In this document: positions 9,123 through 18,460 of the stretch, one piece after another
How positions within the stretch are numbered: position 1 is the stretch's first letter
Layout of the letters: each line of letters starts with the position of its first letter
Assembly (NCBI RefSeq): GCF_030406605.1
Contig: NZ_CP129104.1
Location: 2,803,830-2,867,829, forward strand
Origin: Curtobacterium sp. 458
GTDB taxonomy: Bacteria > Actinomycetota > Actinomycetes > Actinomycetales > Microbacteriaceae
Direction of reading: 5' to 3'
Length of the DNA stretch: 64,000 nt
Made by a program: the position numbers and the translations under genes
The notes under the pieces: generated by a model
The model's input: the letters and a program-made list of their open reading frames with translations, nothing else
The model's database searches: none
Told to the model about the DNA's origin: nothing

Positions 9123-9149
9123 GGGAACGAACCCCCGTGGGACAGTGTT
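9123..9149 (+). promoter_or_regulatory. SigH/SigR-type promoter of rbpA
   Basis: GGGAAC at 9123-9128, 18 bases, then GTT at 9147-9149 fits the GGAAY-N18-GTT consensus of the thiol-stress sigma factors SigR/SigH. Streptomyces rbpA is known to be under SigR. The predicted 5' leader of about 28 bases would carry the AAGGAG before ATG 9183. Confidence 0.6.
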
Positions 9150-9182
9150 GTGGAGGGCAGGACGAGCGGAAGGAGCACACCG

Positions 9183-9533
9183 ATGGCTGATCGAAGTCTT
9201 CGCGGCATGCGGCTCGGGAGTCAGAGTCTCCAGAGCGAAGAGGGCGTTGAGCTCTCGGACCGTAAGCGCGCGGTCTACCAGTCCGACTCCGGCGAGACGT
9301 TCGACGTGATCTTCTCGGCCGATGCCGAGGTCCCGTCGACCTGGTCGGACCCCCGATCTGGACGCGAGGGTCGACTCCTCGGCGACGACGGCGTTCCCGT
9401 CGAGGTCGCAGAAGAGGACGTCAAGGCACCCCGGACCCACTGGGACATGCTGCTCGAGCGTCGCTCGCGTGAAGAGCTCGAGGAGCTCCTGCAGGAACGG
9501 TTGCAGTTCCTCCGCGCACGCCGCGGCGCCTGA
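9183..9533 (+). CDS. rbpA: RNA polymerase-binding protein RbpA
   Basis: 116 residues from ATG 9183, with AAGGAG about 9 bases upstream. RbpA is an actinobacteria-specific factor that binds RNA polymerase and group 1/2 sigma factors and stabilises the open complex. The protein shows the basic start SLRGMRLGSQSLQSEEGVEL, the core around KRAVYQSDSGETFDVIFSADAEVPSTW, and the helical C-terminal sigma-interaction segment (HWDMLLERRSREELEELLQERL). Length and motif order are standard. A strong hairpin terminator follows within 20 bases, so it is monocistronic. The likely stress promoter is given separately. Confidence 0.95.
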   Translation: MADRSLRGMRLGSQSLQSEEGVELSDRKRAVYQSDSGETFDVIFSADAEVPSTWSDPRSGREGRLLGDDGVPVEVAEEDVKAPRTHWDMLLERRSREELEELLQERLQFLRARRGA

Positions 9534-9547
9534 ACCACCCTCAGAAA

Positions 9548-9587
9548 CGAAGAAGCCCGCCCCGGATGACCGGGGCGGGCTTCTTCG
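9548..9587. terminator. Bidirectional terminator between rbpA and the SPFH gene
   Basis: A perfect 18-bp inverted repeat (arms 9548-9565 and 9570-9587) with a 4-base loop. The arms end in AAGAAG/CTTCTT, so each strand reads into T-rich sequence. It serves the convergent rbpA (+) and SPFH gene (-). Confidence 0.9.
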
Positions 9588-9611
9588 TGCGCATCTAGTT
9601 GCGTGCGCGTT

Positions 9612-10763
9612 CTACTTGGTGTCGCCGAGTTCGTCGCTCGTGGCCTCGTCGGCTGCTGCCAGCCGCGCATCGACGCTCTTGTCGGACTCGGCCAGACGCT
9701 GGTCGAGGTCGGACTCCGGCACGATGTCGGCCGCGGTGGCGTCCGGGCGGGGCGTTGACGACGCCGCGGCGTTCGCAGCAGCCGTGTTGGCGAGGCTCTC
9801 GTTCGCCAGCTTGGAGATCCGCTCGAGGAAGTCGCCGCCGGCTGCACCCCCGGAACCCGGCGCACCTCCACTCCGGCCGGCCGTGAAGCCCTCGGCGATG
9901 CCGGACAGCGCCTTGGTGAACTCGCTCGGGATCATCCAGAGCTTGTTCGCCGTGCCCTCGGCCAGCTTCGGCAGCGTCTGCAGGTACTGGTAGGAGAGGA
10001 GCTTCTCGTCGGGGTCTCCGGTGTGGATCGCGTCGAACACGGTCGCGATCGCCTGTGCCTCACCCTCGGCCCGGAGGACCTGCGCCTTCGCGTCACCCTC
10101 TGCCTGGAGGATCGCGGCCTGACGCTGTCCTTCGGCCTCGAGGATCTGCGACTGCTTGGTCCCCTCGGCCTGCAGGATCGCCGCGCGACGGTTCCGCTCA
10201 GCACGCAGCTGCTGCTCCATGGCGTCCTGGATCGACACCGGCGGCTCGATCGCCTTGAGCTCGACACGACCGACGCGGATACCCCACTTGCCCGTGGCCT
10301 CGTCGAGCACGACACGGAGCTGACCGTTGATGTTGTCGCGGCTGGTCAGGGCCTCCTCGAGGTTCAGGCCACCCACGACGTTGCGGAGCGTGGTGGTGGT
10401 GAGCTGCTCGACCGCGCCGAGGTAGTTGGCGATCTCGTAGGTCGCCGCCCGTGCGTCGGTGACCTGGAAGTACACGACGGTGTCGATCGAGACGACCAGG
10501 TTGTCCTCGGTGATCACCGGCTGCGGCGGGAACGAGACGACCTGCTCGCGCATGTCGATCAGGGGACGCAGTCGGTCGATGAACGGCACGAGCAGGTTCA
10601 GACCCGGGCTGAGCGTCTTGTGGTACTTGCCGAGCCGTTCCACGATGCCGGCGGTCGCCTGCGGCACGATCCGGATCGCTCGGGCGAGCACGACGATCAC
10701 GAAGATGACGACGACGAGGATGAGCAGGAGGAGCAGGATCGTCCCCGTTGAGAGGGAGGTCAT
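9612..10763 (-). CDS. SPFH/band-7 (stomatin/paraslipin-like) membrane protein
   Basis: 383 residues. One N-terminal membrane helix (about 8-29), then a band-7 domain (IVPQATAGIVERLGKYHKTLSPGLNLLVPFIDRL ... about 30-200), then an alanine/glutamate-rich coiled coil with repeats of the type AAILQAEGxxQAxILEAEGxRQA (about 190-255) and a disordered tail. SPFH proteins oligomerise into membrane scaffolds. The partner NfeD gene lies directly upstream on the same strand, its stop overlapping this start by 4 bases, which is the usual stomatin-NfeD pairing. The exact cellular role is unknown. Confidence 0.92.
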   Translation of the reverse strand: MTSLSTGTILLLLLILVVVIFVIVVLARAIRIVPQATAGIVERLGKYHKTLSPGLNLLVPFIDRLRPLIDMREQVVSFPPQPVITEDNLVVSIDTVVYFQVTDARAATYEIANYLGAVEQLTTTTLRNVVGGLNLEEALTSRDNINGQLRVVLDEATGKWGIRVGRVELKAIEPPVSIQDAMEQQLRAERNRRAAILQAEGTKQSQILEAEGQRQAAILQAEGDAKAQVLRAEGEAQAIATVFDAIHTGDPDEKLLSYQYLQTLPKLAEGTANKLWMIPSEFTKALSGIAEGFTAGRSGGAPGSGGAAGGDFLERISKLANESLANTAAANAAASSTPRPDATAADIVPESDLDQRLAESDKSVDARLAAADEATSDELGDTK

Positions 10764-11233
10764 GAGGCGTCTTTCTGATCGATGCGGACGACGGCGGTGG
10801 AGCCCTCGATGGACTCGACGACGACGGGGGTGCCCAGGGCGGGCAGACGGTCGGTGGGCATGCCCGCGAGCCGGGCGCTCCAGGTCTCACCGTTGGCGAG
10901 CCGGACCTGCCCGGGAGAGGACGAGGTGAAGGCGACCGCGACGGTGCCGGACAGGCCGACGAGTCCGTCGATGCCGGTGCGGTGCGGGTCGGCACCCCGG
11001 TTGAGCGCGTGCAGGAGGCGCGGGCGCACCAGGAGCAGCAGGAGGAGGGCGAGGGCGGCCGCGACGAGCGCGGACAGCCACCACGGCGCACCGAGCAGGG
11101 CTGCGATCAACCCCCCGGCGGCTCCCGCCGCGAGCATGATGAAGATGAAGTCGAGCGTGAAGATCTCGACCACCCCCAGGATCAGCACGAGGCCGATCCA
11201 CACGATGGTCTGGATCCAGTCAGGTCCGGACAC
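10760..11233 (-). CDS. NfeD-family membrane protein
   Basis: 157 residues: three to four hydrophobic segments (about 8-80) followed by a C-terminal OB-fold NfeD domain (about 88-155; GLSGTVAVAF...GETWSARL...LGTPVVVESIEGSTAVV). It lacks the N-terminal protease part of long NfeD proteins, so it is the short type. It forms an operon with the SPFH gene (ATGA overlap). The GGGAGGGAGA upstream of its GTG/ATG region is a good ribosome-binding site. It is divergent from the SDR gene at 11385. Confidence 0.9.
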   Translation of the reverse strand: MSGPDWIQTIVWIGLVLILGVVEIFTLDFIFIMLAAGAAGGLIAALLGAPWWLSALVAAALALLLLLLVRPRLLHALNRGADPHRTGIDGLVGLSGTVAVAFTSSSPGQVRLANGETWSARLAGMPTDRLPALGTPVVVESIEGSTAVVRIDQKDAS

Positions 11234-11336
11234 GCGATCTCCCTCCCTCGGTCGCGCACGGCGTTCGCTGCGTCGCGACGGCCGGTCAAACTCCGTTCAA
11301 CATATCAACTGCGACCGACAGCCGCGCCCCGGACGG

Positions 11337-11357
11337 TAGGCTCGTTGCGGCAACGAG
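11337..11357 (+). promoter_or_regulatory. -10 box TAGGCT with a palindrome at the start site of the SDR gene
   Basis: TAGGCT (11337-11342) is followed at once by CTCGTTG-CGG-CAACGAG (11341-11357), a perfect 7-bp inverted repeat that would cover the transcription start. This is the position of a repressor operator. A leader of about 36 bases remains before GTG 11385. Confidence 0.45.
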
Positions 11358-11384
11358 ACCTCCGACCCCACCTGGAGCACGACT

Positions 11385-12146
11385 GTGAGCAACCCCCTCG
11401 CCCCCGGATCCCTCGCCGACAAGCGCGCCCTCGTGACGGGTTCGTCGCGCGGCATCGGCGCCGACACCGTCGGGTACCTGGCGGAAGCCGGCGCGAAGGT
11501 CGTCGTGAACTACCGGAACAAGGCGAAGCGTGCCGAGCAGATCGCGGAGAAGATCGTCGCCGACGGCGGCGCAGCGCTCGCCGTCGGCGCGGACCTGACG
11601 GACCACGACTCGGTCGAGGCGATGGTAGACCAGGTCGTCGCGGCGTGGGGCGGCATCGACCTCCTCGTGCTCAACGCGTCCGGCGGCATGGAGTCCGGAC
11701 TCGGCGAGGACTACGCGCTCCGCCTGAACCGCGACGCACAGGTCGACATGCTCCGCACTGCGGTCCCGCACATGCCGGCCGGCTCCCGCGTCGTGTTCGT
11801 CACCAGTCACCAGGCCCACTTCGTCGAGACCGCGGAGACGATGGAAGAGTACGTCCCCGTCGCCAAGAGCAAGCGTGCCGGCGAGCTCGCACTCCGCGAG
11901 CTCATCCCGCAGCTCGAGGCCGCCGGCATCGAGTTCGTCGTCGTCTCCGGTGACATGATCGAGGGCACCATCACGGCGACCCTCCTCAACCGCCTCAACC
12001 CGGGTGCGATCGAGGGGCGCCGGCAAGAGGTCGGCAAGCTCTACAGCGTGTCCGAGTTCGCCGCGGAGATCGCGCTCGCAGCGATCGAGCCGATCCCGGC
12101 CGACCACACCAAGCTCGTCGGCGACGTCAGCGGCTTCGGCGCGTAG
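11385..12146 (+). CDS. Short-chain dehydrogenase/reductase with atypical active site
   Basis: 253 residues from GTG 11385. The Rossmann dinucleotide motif TGSSRGIG (residues 18-25) and LNASGG (in place of NNAG) identify an SDR, and RNKAKRA suggests NADP(H). The catalytic site departs from the standard YxxxK: the sequence around residue 160 reads EYVPVAKSKRAGE, placing Lys five positions after Tyr, with Ser of VTSHQAHF about 15 residues before the Tyr. The substrate cannot be deduced. The next gene (Nudix) starts 10 bases after the stop, so the two may be co-transcribed. Confidence 0.85.
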   Translation: MSNPLAPGSLADKRALVTGSSRGIGADTVGYLAEAGAKVVVNYRNKAKRAEQIAEKIVADGGAALAVGADLTDHDSVEAMVDQVVAAWGGIDLLVLNASGGMESGLGEDYALRLNRDAQVDMLRTAVPHMPAGSRVVFVTSHQAHFVETAETMEEYVPVAKSKRAGELALRELIPQLEAAGIEFVVVSGDMIEGTITATLLNRLNPGAIEGRRQEVGKLYSVSEFAAEIALAAIEPIPADHTKLVGDVSGFGA

Positions 12147-12156
12147 CGTCGACCGG

Positions 12157-12618
12157 GTGACCGCGAAGCCCGGCCTGCGCCGCACCTCCCGCATCCTCCT
12201 GTTGGACCCGGACGGCCGGGTGTTCCTGATGGACACCCGTGCCCCGTCCTCCGACGGCTTCCACCGCTGGATCACGCCGGGCGGTGGCGTGGACCCGGGG
12301 GAGTCACACCGTGACGCGGCCGTCCGCGAGCTCCGCGAGGAGACCGGCATCGTTATCGCCGACCCCGGCGAGAGCGTGTGGTCGCAGGACTTCGACGTGA
12401 CCTGGGACGAGGCCGACCACGATCGCGGCCACGCCGAGTTCTACGTCGTGCACACGGACGGCTTCCGACTCGACGACAGTGGCTGGACCGACGACGAACG
12501 CGTCGACATCACGGCGTCGCGCTGGTGGACCGTCGACGAGCTCGCGGCGACCGAGGAGCCGTTCGAACCGGCGGAGCTCCCCGATCTGGTCCGTCGAGCA
12601 GCGCGGTCGCGCGGCTGA
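12157..12618 (+). CDS. Nudix hydrolase
   Basis: 153 residues from GTG 12157. A complete Nudix box, [18 protein letters not shown] followed by REETGI (about residues 44-66), fits Gx5Ex7REUxEExGU, the Mg-binding motif that hydrolyses nucleoside diphosphates linked to another moiety. The substrate is not predictable. The gene sits 10 bases after the SDR gene on the same strand. The end is marked by a single arm of the dispersed GGAGGC repeat at 12631. Confidence 0.88.
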   Translation: MTAKPGLRRTSRILLLDPDGRVFLMDTRAPSSDGFHRWITPGGGVDPGESHRDAAVRELREETGIVIADPGESVWSQDFDVTWDEADHDRGHAEFYVVHTDGFRLDDSGWTDDERVDITASRWWTVDELAATEEPFEPAELPDLVRRAARSRG

Positions 12619-12704
12619 CCTGCTCCGCAGCGGCCTGGAGGCGCGACTCGCGTCCGCCACGACCGTCTCGTCCACAGGGGTGTCGGTCCCGACTCTCTGC
12701 GCGG

Positions 12705-12710
12705 TACGGT
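12705..12710 (+). promoter_or_regulatory. -10 box TACGGT, leaderless start of the UvrA-like gene
   Basis: TACGGT, 7 bases, then ATG 12718. This spacing supports ATG 12718 over the GTG/ATG at 12709/12712. Confidence 0.45.
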
Positions 12711-12717
12711 GATGTAC

Positions 12718-15008
<2,291 letters not shown>

Positions 15009-15095
15009 CGGGTGGCGCGGCCGACGGGGAGCCGCTCCGCTCGGACCGCTACAAGACGGTTGCGCAGTCGGCCGTCGCACTCAGCGACGCGCGCG

Positions 15096-15101
15096 TACGG
15101 T
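15096..15101 (+). promoter_or_regulatory. -10 box TACGGT, leaderless start of the small acidic ORF
   Basis: TACGGT, 7 bases, ATG 15109. It supports the small ORF being a real gene. Confidence 0.4.
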
Positions 15102-15108
15102 CCAGCGC

Positions 15109-15306
15109 ATGACGTACAGCCAGCCTGACCCCGCTGAAGAGACCACCGCAGCCGCGACCCCCGAGCAGCCCGACACCGACGAGCAGTTCCTCGAGGAGTC
15201 TGGCCGCGAGGACGCCGCGCTCGAGATCGACGCCGAAGACGTCCCGACCGAGGGTGACGACACCACCGAGGGCGCCGCGGACGACAGCGCACCGACGGGG
15301 GAGTGA
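15109..15306 (+). CDS. Small acidic hypothetical protein (65 residues)
   Basis: Not recognised. The 65-residue product is rich in Asp, Glu, Ala, Thr and Pro with almost no basic or large hydrophobic residues, so it is likely disordered and soluble. Third-position GC is as high as in neighbours, and a -10 box lies 7 bases before its ATG, matching the leaderless layout of other genes here. It lies between the broken UvrA-like gene and the convergent marR gene. It could be a regulatory or assembly peptide; nothing in the sequence indicates a function. Confidence 0.6.
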   Translation: MTYSQPDPAEETTAAATPEQPDTDEQFLEESGREDAALEIDAEDVPTEGDDTTEGAADDSAPTGE

Positions 15307-15330
15307 CCGCAGCGCGCTCGGCTGGACCCC

Positions 15331-15777
15331 TCAGCCCGTCCGCAGCGCGGTGACCATCGACCGCAGCGCCCGCCGCGCCGCCGCGCGTTCGGAATCGTCC
15401 ATGCCCGTGAGCATCCGGTCCTCGACACCGCGGACGGCCGCCGTGGCACGGGCGAGGTCGGCTCGTCCCGCCGCGGTGAGCGTGACCGGCACCACCCGCC
15501 CGGCAGCAGCGTCCGGCGTCCGCGCGACGGCACCGTCGCGCTCGAGCGCCTGGAGCAGCACGTTCATGGTCTGCCGGGTGACGAACGCCCCACGAGCGAG
15601 ATCCGAGTTCGACATGCCCGGCCGCTGCGCGAGCAGTTCGAGACACGAGTAGTGGGTCACGTTCATGCCCAGGGGCCGGAGCACGTCCTCCATCGCGGTC
15701 CGCAACGCACTCGACGCCTCCTTGAGGAGGTACCCGAGCGATGTCTCGAGGTCGATGCCGGGGGAGTCTTGACTCAT
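15331..15777 (-). CDS. MarR-family transcriptional regulator
   Basis: 148 residues from ATG 15777. The winged helix-turn-helix of MarR proteins is visible (SNSDLARGAFVTRQTMNVLLQALERDGAVARTPDAAAGRVVPVTLTAAG, about residues 52-100 in pieces), flanked by dimerisation helices. The start codon itself overlaps the first of two strong palindromes shared with the divergent VOC gene, so the protein very probably represses both its own gene and the VOC gene. The ligand is unknown; genes of this type usually respond to small aromatic or electrophilic compounds. Confidence 0.92.
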   Translation of the reverse strand: MSQDSPGIDLETSLGYLLKEASSALRTAMEDVLRPLGMNVTHYSCLELLAQRPGMSNSDLARGAFVTRQTMNVLLQALERDGAVARTPDAAAGRVVPVTLTAAGRADLARATAAVRGVEDRMLTGMDDSERAAARRALRSMVTALRTG

Positions 15778-15818
15778 GTCAGTAGTCTGACATAGGGTCA
15801 GTGTCAGGAAACTGACAC
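15769..15818 (+). promoter_or_regulatory. Promoter with two MarR operators for the VOC gene
   Basis: TTGACT (15769-15774), 18 bases, TAGGGT (15793-15798). Operator 1, ATGTCAG-TAGT-CTGACAT (15776-15793), fills the -35/-10 spacer and touches the marR start codon. Operator 2, GTGTCAG-GAAA-CTGACAC (15801-15818), covers the expected start site. Both are perfect 7-bp inverted repeats with 4-base centres, 25 bases apart. Confidence 0.85.
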
Positions 15819-15838
15819 ACCGAGCAGAGGACACCACC

Positions 15839-16207
15839 ATGGCCGTGACGGGCCCCGACTTCATCTCCTTCCAGGTCCGCGACCTCGACGCTGCGCAGGC
15901 GTTCTACGAGCAGTACCTCGGACTCGTCCGGTCGCCGGCGGGTCCGCCGCACGCGGTGGTCTTCACGACGACCCCGATCGCGTTCGCACTGCGCGACGTC
16001 GTCCCGGGTACGGATCTGGATGCCGTTCCGCAGCCCGGCATCGGCATTGCCGCCTGGTTCCACGCCGACGGCGTGCAGGACATCCACGACGCACTCGTCG
16101 CGGACGGGCACCGCATCGTGACGGCGCCGTTCGACGGCCCCTTCGGTCGGACGTTCACCTTCGCCGACCTGGACGGCTACCAGGTCACGCTGCACGACCG
16201 CGCCTGA
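15839..16207 (+). CDS. VOC-superfamily (glyoxalase/bleomycin-resistance-like) protein
   Basis: 122 residues from ATG 15839, with AGAGGA about 9 bases upstream. The single beta-alpha-beta-beta-beta VOC fold is suggested by VTGPDFISFQVRDLDAAQAFYEQYLGL at the start and GRTFTFADLDGYQVTLHDR at the end; the latter contains the typical C-terminal metal-ligand region DPDGYxxxL-like. VOC proteins are metal-dependent isomerases, dioxygenases or drug-binding proteins. Control by the divergent MarR suggests induction by a toxic compound that this protein binds or converts. The exact reaction cannot be told. Confidence 0.88.
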   Translation: MAVTGPDFISFQVRDLDAAQAFYEQYLGLVRSPAGPPHAVVFTTTPIAFALRDVVPGTDLDAVPQPGIGIAAWFHADGVQDIHDALVADGHRIVTAPFDGPFGRTFTFADLDGYQVTLHDRA

Positions 16208-16219
16208 TGTGGGTGCTGA

Positions 16220-17212
16220 TCAGCCGTGGACCGTGACGCGCCGACGGAGAGCGAGTGCTCCCGTCCGGACGCTCGGTGGCAGGGGAGACGACACGACCGT
16301 CGTGAACGGCCGCTCGACCGCACCGAGGGACATCTTGAAGCGGCTGATCCCCTCGTCGACCTCCCCGACGAGGTCGACCGCGGTGTGCCCGGTGTGGAGC
16401 GCGTGCTGCAGCACGTCGTGGTAGAGCGCGGTGCTCGGGTTGACCGCGCGGAACGCCCGCAGGGTCCCGCCGGCCCAACCCGTCACGACGGGGTGCCCGG
16501 TGAAGACCACGATCACGCCAGCGATCGTCCCGTCGACGAGTGCGGTGGCGGTGTACACGTCGTCGCGGGCGGCGGCGTAGCGCTCGACCCGGGCGCCGAT
16601 GTCCTCCGGGTACGGCGACGGGACCCCGCGACTCGAGTACGACTCGCTGAGGACGCGGGGGAGGAACTCGGTCACCTCACCGGGCTCCGACGGCCGGATC
16701 ACGACGCCCTTGCGCTCGGCCCGCCGGAGCGACTGACGAGCGCCGTTCTTCATGGCGTGCACGAGTCGCTCGGGCGAGGAGCCGACGAGGTCCACCACGA
16801 ACGTCCGGTCCGGCAGCCCGGTGACCCCGGCGCGGGCGACCGCGGCGCCGGGATCGGTCGCCGCGCCCGGCCCGAGGTCGTACCGCGCCACGAGGACGCC
16901 GTGCCGGAGCTGCCACCGCCGGAAGGCCCGCATGACGGCCACCAACACGTGGTCGGGCACCAGTGGGCCGACGAACGGGAACGGCGGCAACACGGCTCGC
17001 GCGAGCACACCGCGGTGCAGCAGGACCGGGAACACGCCGACCGGTACGCCGTCGGACGTCACCACCAGCGGGTCGAAGCGCCAGTCGAAGCACTCGGCCT
17101 GCAGCGTGAGCCAGGCCCAGTCGTGGAAGCCGGTCGCTCCGGGGTGCGCCGAGACGAGCGCATCCCACTCGAGTGCATCACGAGCTGACCGGAACCACAT
17201 CGTCGTACCCAC
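16220..17212 (-). CDS. FemAB/GNAT-fold protein (BioF2-like acetyltransferase domain)
   Basis: 330 residues. The layout with FHDWAWLTLQ near the start, AMKNGARQSLRRAERKGVVIRP in the middle (about 150-171) and the late segment GWAGGTLRAFRAVNPSTALYHDVLQHA ... GEVDEGISRFKMSLG is that of FemAB-like or BioF2-like double-GNAT proteins, which transfer acyl or aminoacyl groups, often in cell-envelope or polysaccharide work. No partner genes suggest the substrate. It is convergent with the VOC gene, 12 bases between stops. Upstream on this strand lies TTGACA at 17330-17325 in an AT-rich patch, a possible promoter. Confidence 0.75.
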   Translation of the reverse strand: MGTTMWFRSARDALEWDALVSAHPGATGFHDWAWLTLQAECFDWRFDPLVVTSDGVPVGVFPVLLHRGVLARAVLPPFPFVGPLVPDHVLVAVMRAFRRWQLRHGVLVARYDLGPGAATDPGAAVARAGVTGLPDRTFVVDLVGSSPERLVHAMKNGARQSLRRAERKGVVIRPSEPGEVTEFLPRVLSESYSSRGVPSPYPEDIGARVERYAAARDDVYTATALVDGTIAGVIVVFTGHPVVTGWAGGTLRAFRAVNPSTALYHDVLQHALHTGHTAVDLVGEVDEGISRFKMSLGAVERPFTTVVSSPLPPSVRTGALALRRRVTVHG

Positions 17213-17301
17213 GCCAGGAGCCTAGGCACCTCGAGGCGGCGGGATCGGCGAGTGCGAGAACTCTGCGGCAAGCCGCCGTCACGCAGTTCCGGACCCCAGC
17301 T

Positions 17302-17330
17302 CTATGCGCCGATAATGCATATTATGTCAA
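17302..17330 (-). promoter_or_regulatory. Possible promoter in an AT-rich patch upstream of the FemAB-like gene
   Basis: On the minus strand a perfect TTGACA (17330-17325) is followed about 17-18 bases later by a weak -10 (GCATAG/CATAGA, 17307-17301). The spacer holds the AT-rich inverted repeat ATAAT-N4-ATTAT, unusual in this GC-rich sequence, and could bind a regulator. Confidence 0.35.
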
Positions 17331-17350
17331 CTCAGGTGGCGGCGCCGCCG

Positions 17351-18382
17351 TCACCACGTGGCCACGACCATCCCCGGTCCCGCGGCCGGACGGTCCATCG
17401 CCAGGATCGCCTCGGGCAGTTCCTCGAACGCGATCGTGCGTCCGATCGAGTCCGCAGGACGCAGCCGGCCGGCAACGACGTCCTCGAGCATCGCCGCGTA
17501 CTCCGACACGGCGATGCCGTGGCTCCCGAGCAGCTCGAGCTCGTCGCCGATCACCCGGCCCATCGGGATCGCCGGGGTCGCCTCGTCCCCGAGCAGCAGC
17601 CCGACCTGGACGTGCCGGCCCCGAGGGCGCAGGGTCCCGACGGCGGCGACCGACGTCGCACGGCTCCCGAACGCGTCGACGGAGACGTGCGCACCGCCAC
17701 CGGTCAGCTCGCGGATCCGGTCGACCGCATCGTCGTCCATGAGGACGGTCTCGGCGCCGAGCTCCGCAGCACGCCCGAGCGCCTGCGCTGATATGTCGGA
17801 CGCCACGACCCGTGCACCGGCGGCCACCGCCACCTGCACCGTGGAGAGACCGACGCCTCCGCAGCCGAACACCGACACCCACTCCCCTGCCGTCACCCGC
17901 CCTCGGGCGTGCAGGGCGTGGTAGGCGGTACCGAACCGGCACCCCAGGCTCGCGGCTTCGGCGAACCCGACCGCGTCCGGCAGCGTCACGACGTTGAGGT
18001 CGGCGTGCGGCACCATGACGAGTTCCGCGTACGACCCCGGCAGGTCGAACCCGGGCTGCTGCTGCGCCGTGCACACCTGCGTGGCCCCGGCGCGGCACTG
18101 CTCGCACTCGCCGCACGCGAAGACGAACGGCGCGGTGACGCGGTCCCCCACGGCTGTACGACGGACGTCGGCGCCGACCGCCGCGACCTCGCCGGCGAAC
18201 TCGTGGCCGGGGACGTGCGGCAACGACACCGAGTCGTCGTGGCCGGTCCAGGCGTGCCAGTCGCTCCGACAGACCCCGGTGGCCCGAACCCGGACGAGGA
18301 CACCGTGCGGCGGCAGCACGGGCTCCGGGAGTTCGACGACGGTCGGCACGGAACGGAAGTCGGAGTACTGCACAGCTCGCAC
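17351..18382 (-). CDS. Zinc-dependent alcohol dehydrogenase (MDR family)
   Basis: 343 residues from GTG 18382. Catalytic zinc ligands lie in GVCRSDWHAW and PGHEFAGEV (about residues 37-65), the structural zinc site in CGECEQCRAGATQVC (about 90-104), and the NAD-binding turn in VFGCGGVGLSTVQVAVAAGA (about 168-187). This is a medium-chain Zn alcohol dehydrogenase acting on an unknown alcohol or polyol. The gene is divergent from copC; a CAGGAT box 6 bases before the GTG suggests leaderless expression. No metabolic partners are adjacent. Confidence 0.9.
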   Translation of the reverse strand: MRAVQYSDFRSVPTVVELPEPVLPPHGVLVRVRATGVCRSDWHAWTGHDDSVSLPHVPGHEFAGEVAAVGADVRRTAVGDRVTAPFVFACGECEQCRAGATQVCTAQQQPGFDLPGSYAELVMVPHADLNVVTLPDAVGFAEAASLGCRFGTAYHALHARGRVTAGEWVSVFGCGGVGLSTVQVAVAAGARVVASDISAQALGRAAELGAETVLMDDDAVDRIRELTGGGAHVSVDAFGSRATSVAAVGTLRPRGRHVQVGLLLGDEATPAIPMGRVIGDELELLGSHGIAVSEYAAMLEDVVAGRLRPADSIGRTIAFEELPEAILAMDRPAAGPGMVVATW

Positions 18383-18388
18383 CCGCTC

Positions 18389-18394
18389 ATCCTG
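18389..18394 (-). promoter_or_regulatory. -10-like box CAGGAT, leaderless start of the alcohol dehydrogenase
   Basis: On the minus strand CAGGAT, 6 bases, GTG 18382. It is the same arrangement with the first T replaced by C as at 39559. Confidence 0.35.
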
Positions 18395-18447
18395 GCAGAC
18401 GGGCGACGCCGCGGGCTGACCCGTCAGCGGCCGTCGGTGCAGGCCCG

Positions 18448-18453
18448 TAGGCT
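18448..18453 (+). promoter_or_regulatory. -10 box TAGGCT, leaderless start of the CopC-like gene
   Basis: TAGGCT, 7 bases, ATG 18461, with no ribosome-binding site. Confidence 0.5.
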
Positions 18454-18460
18454 CCTGTGC

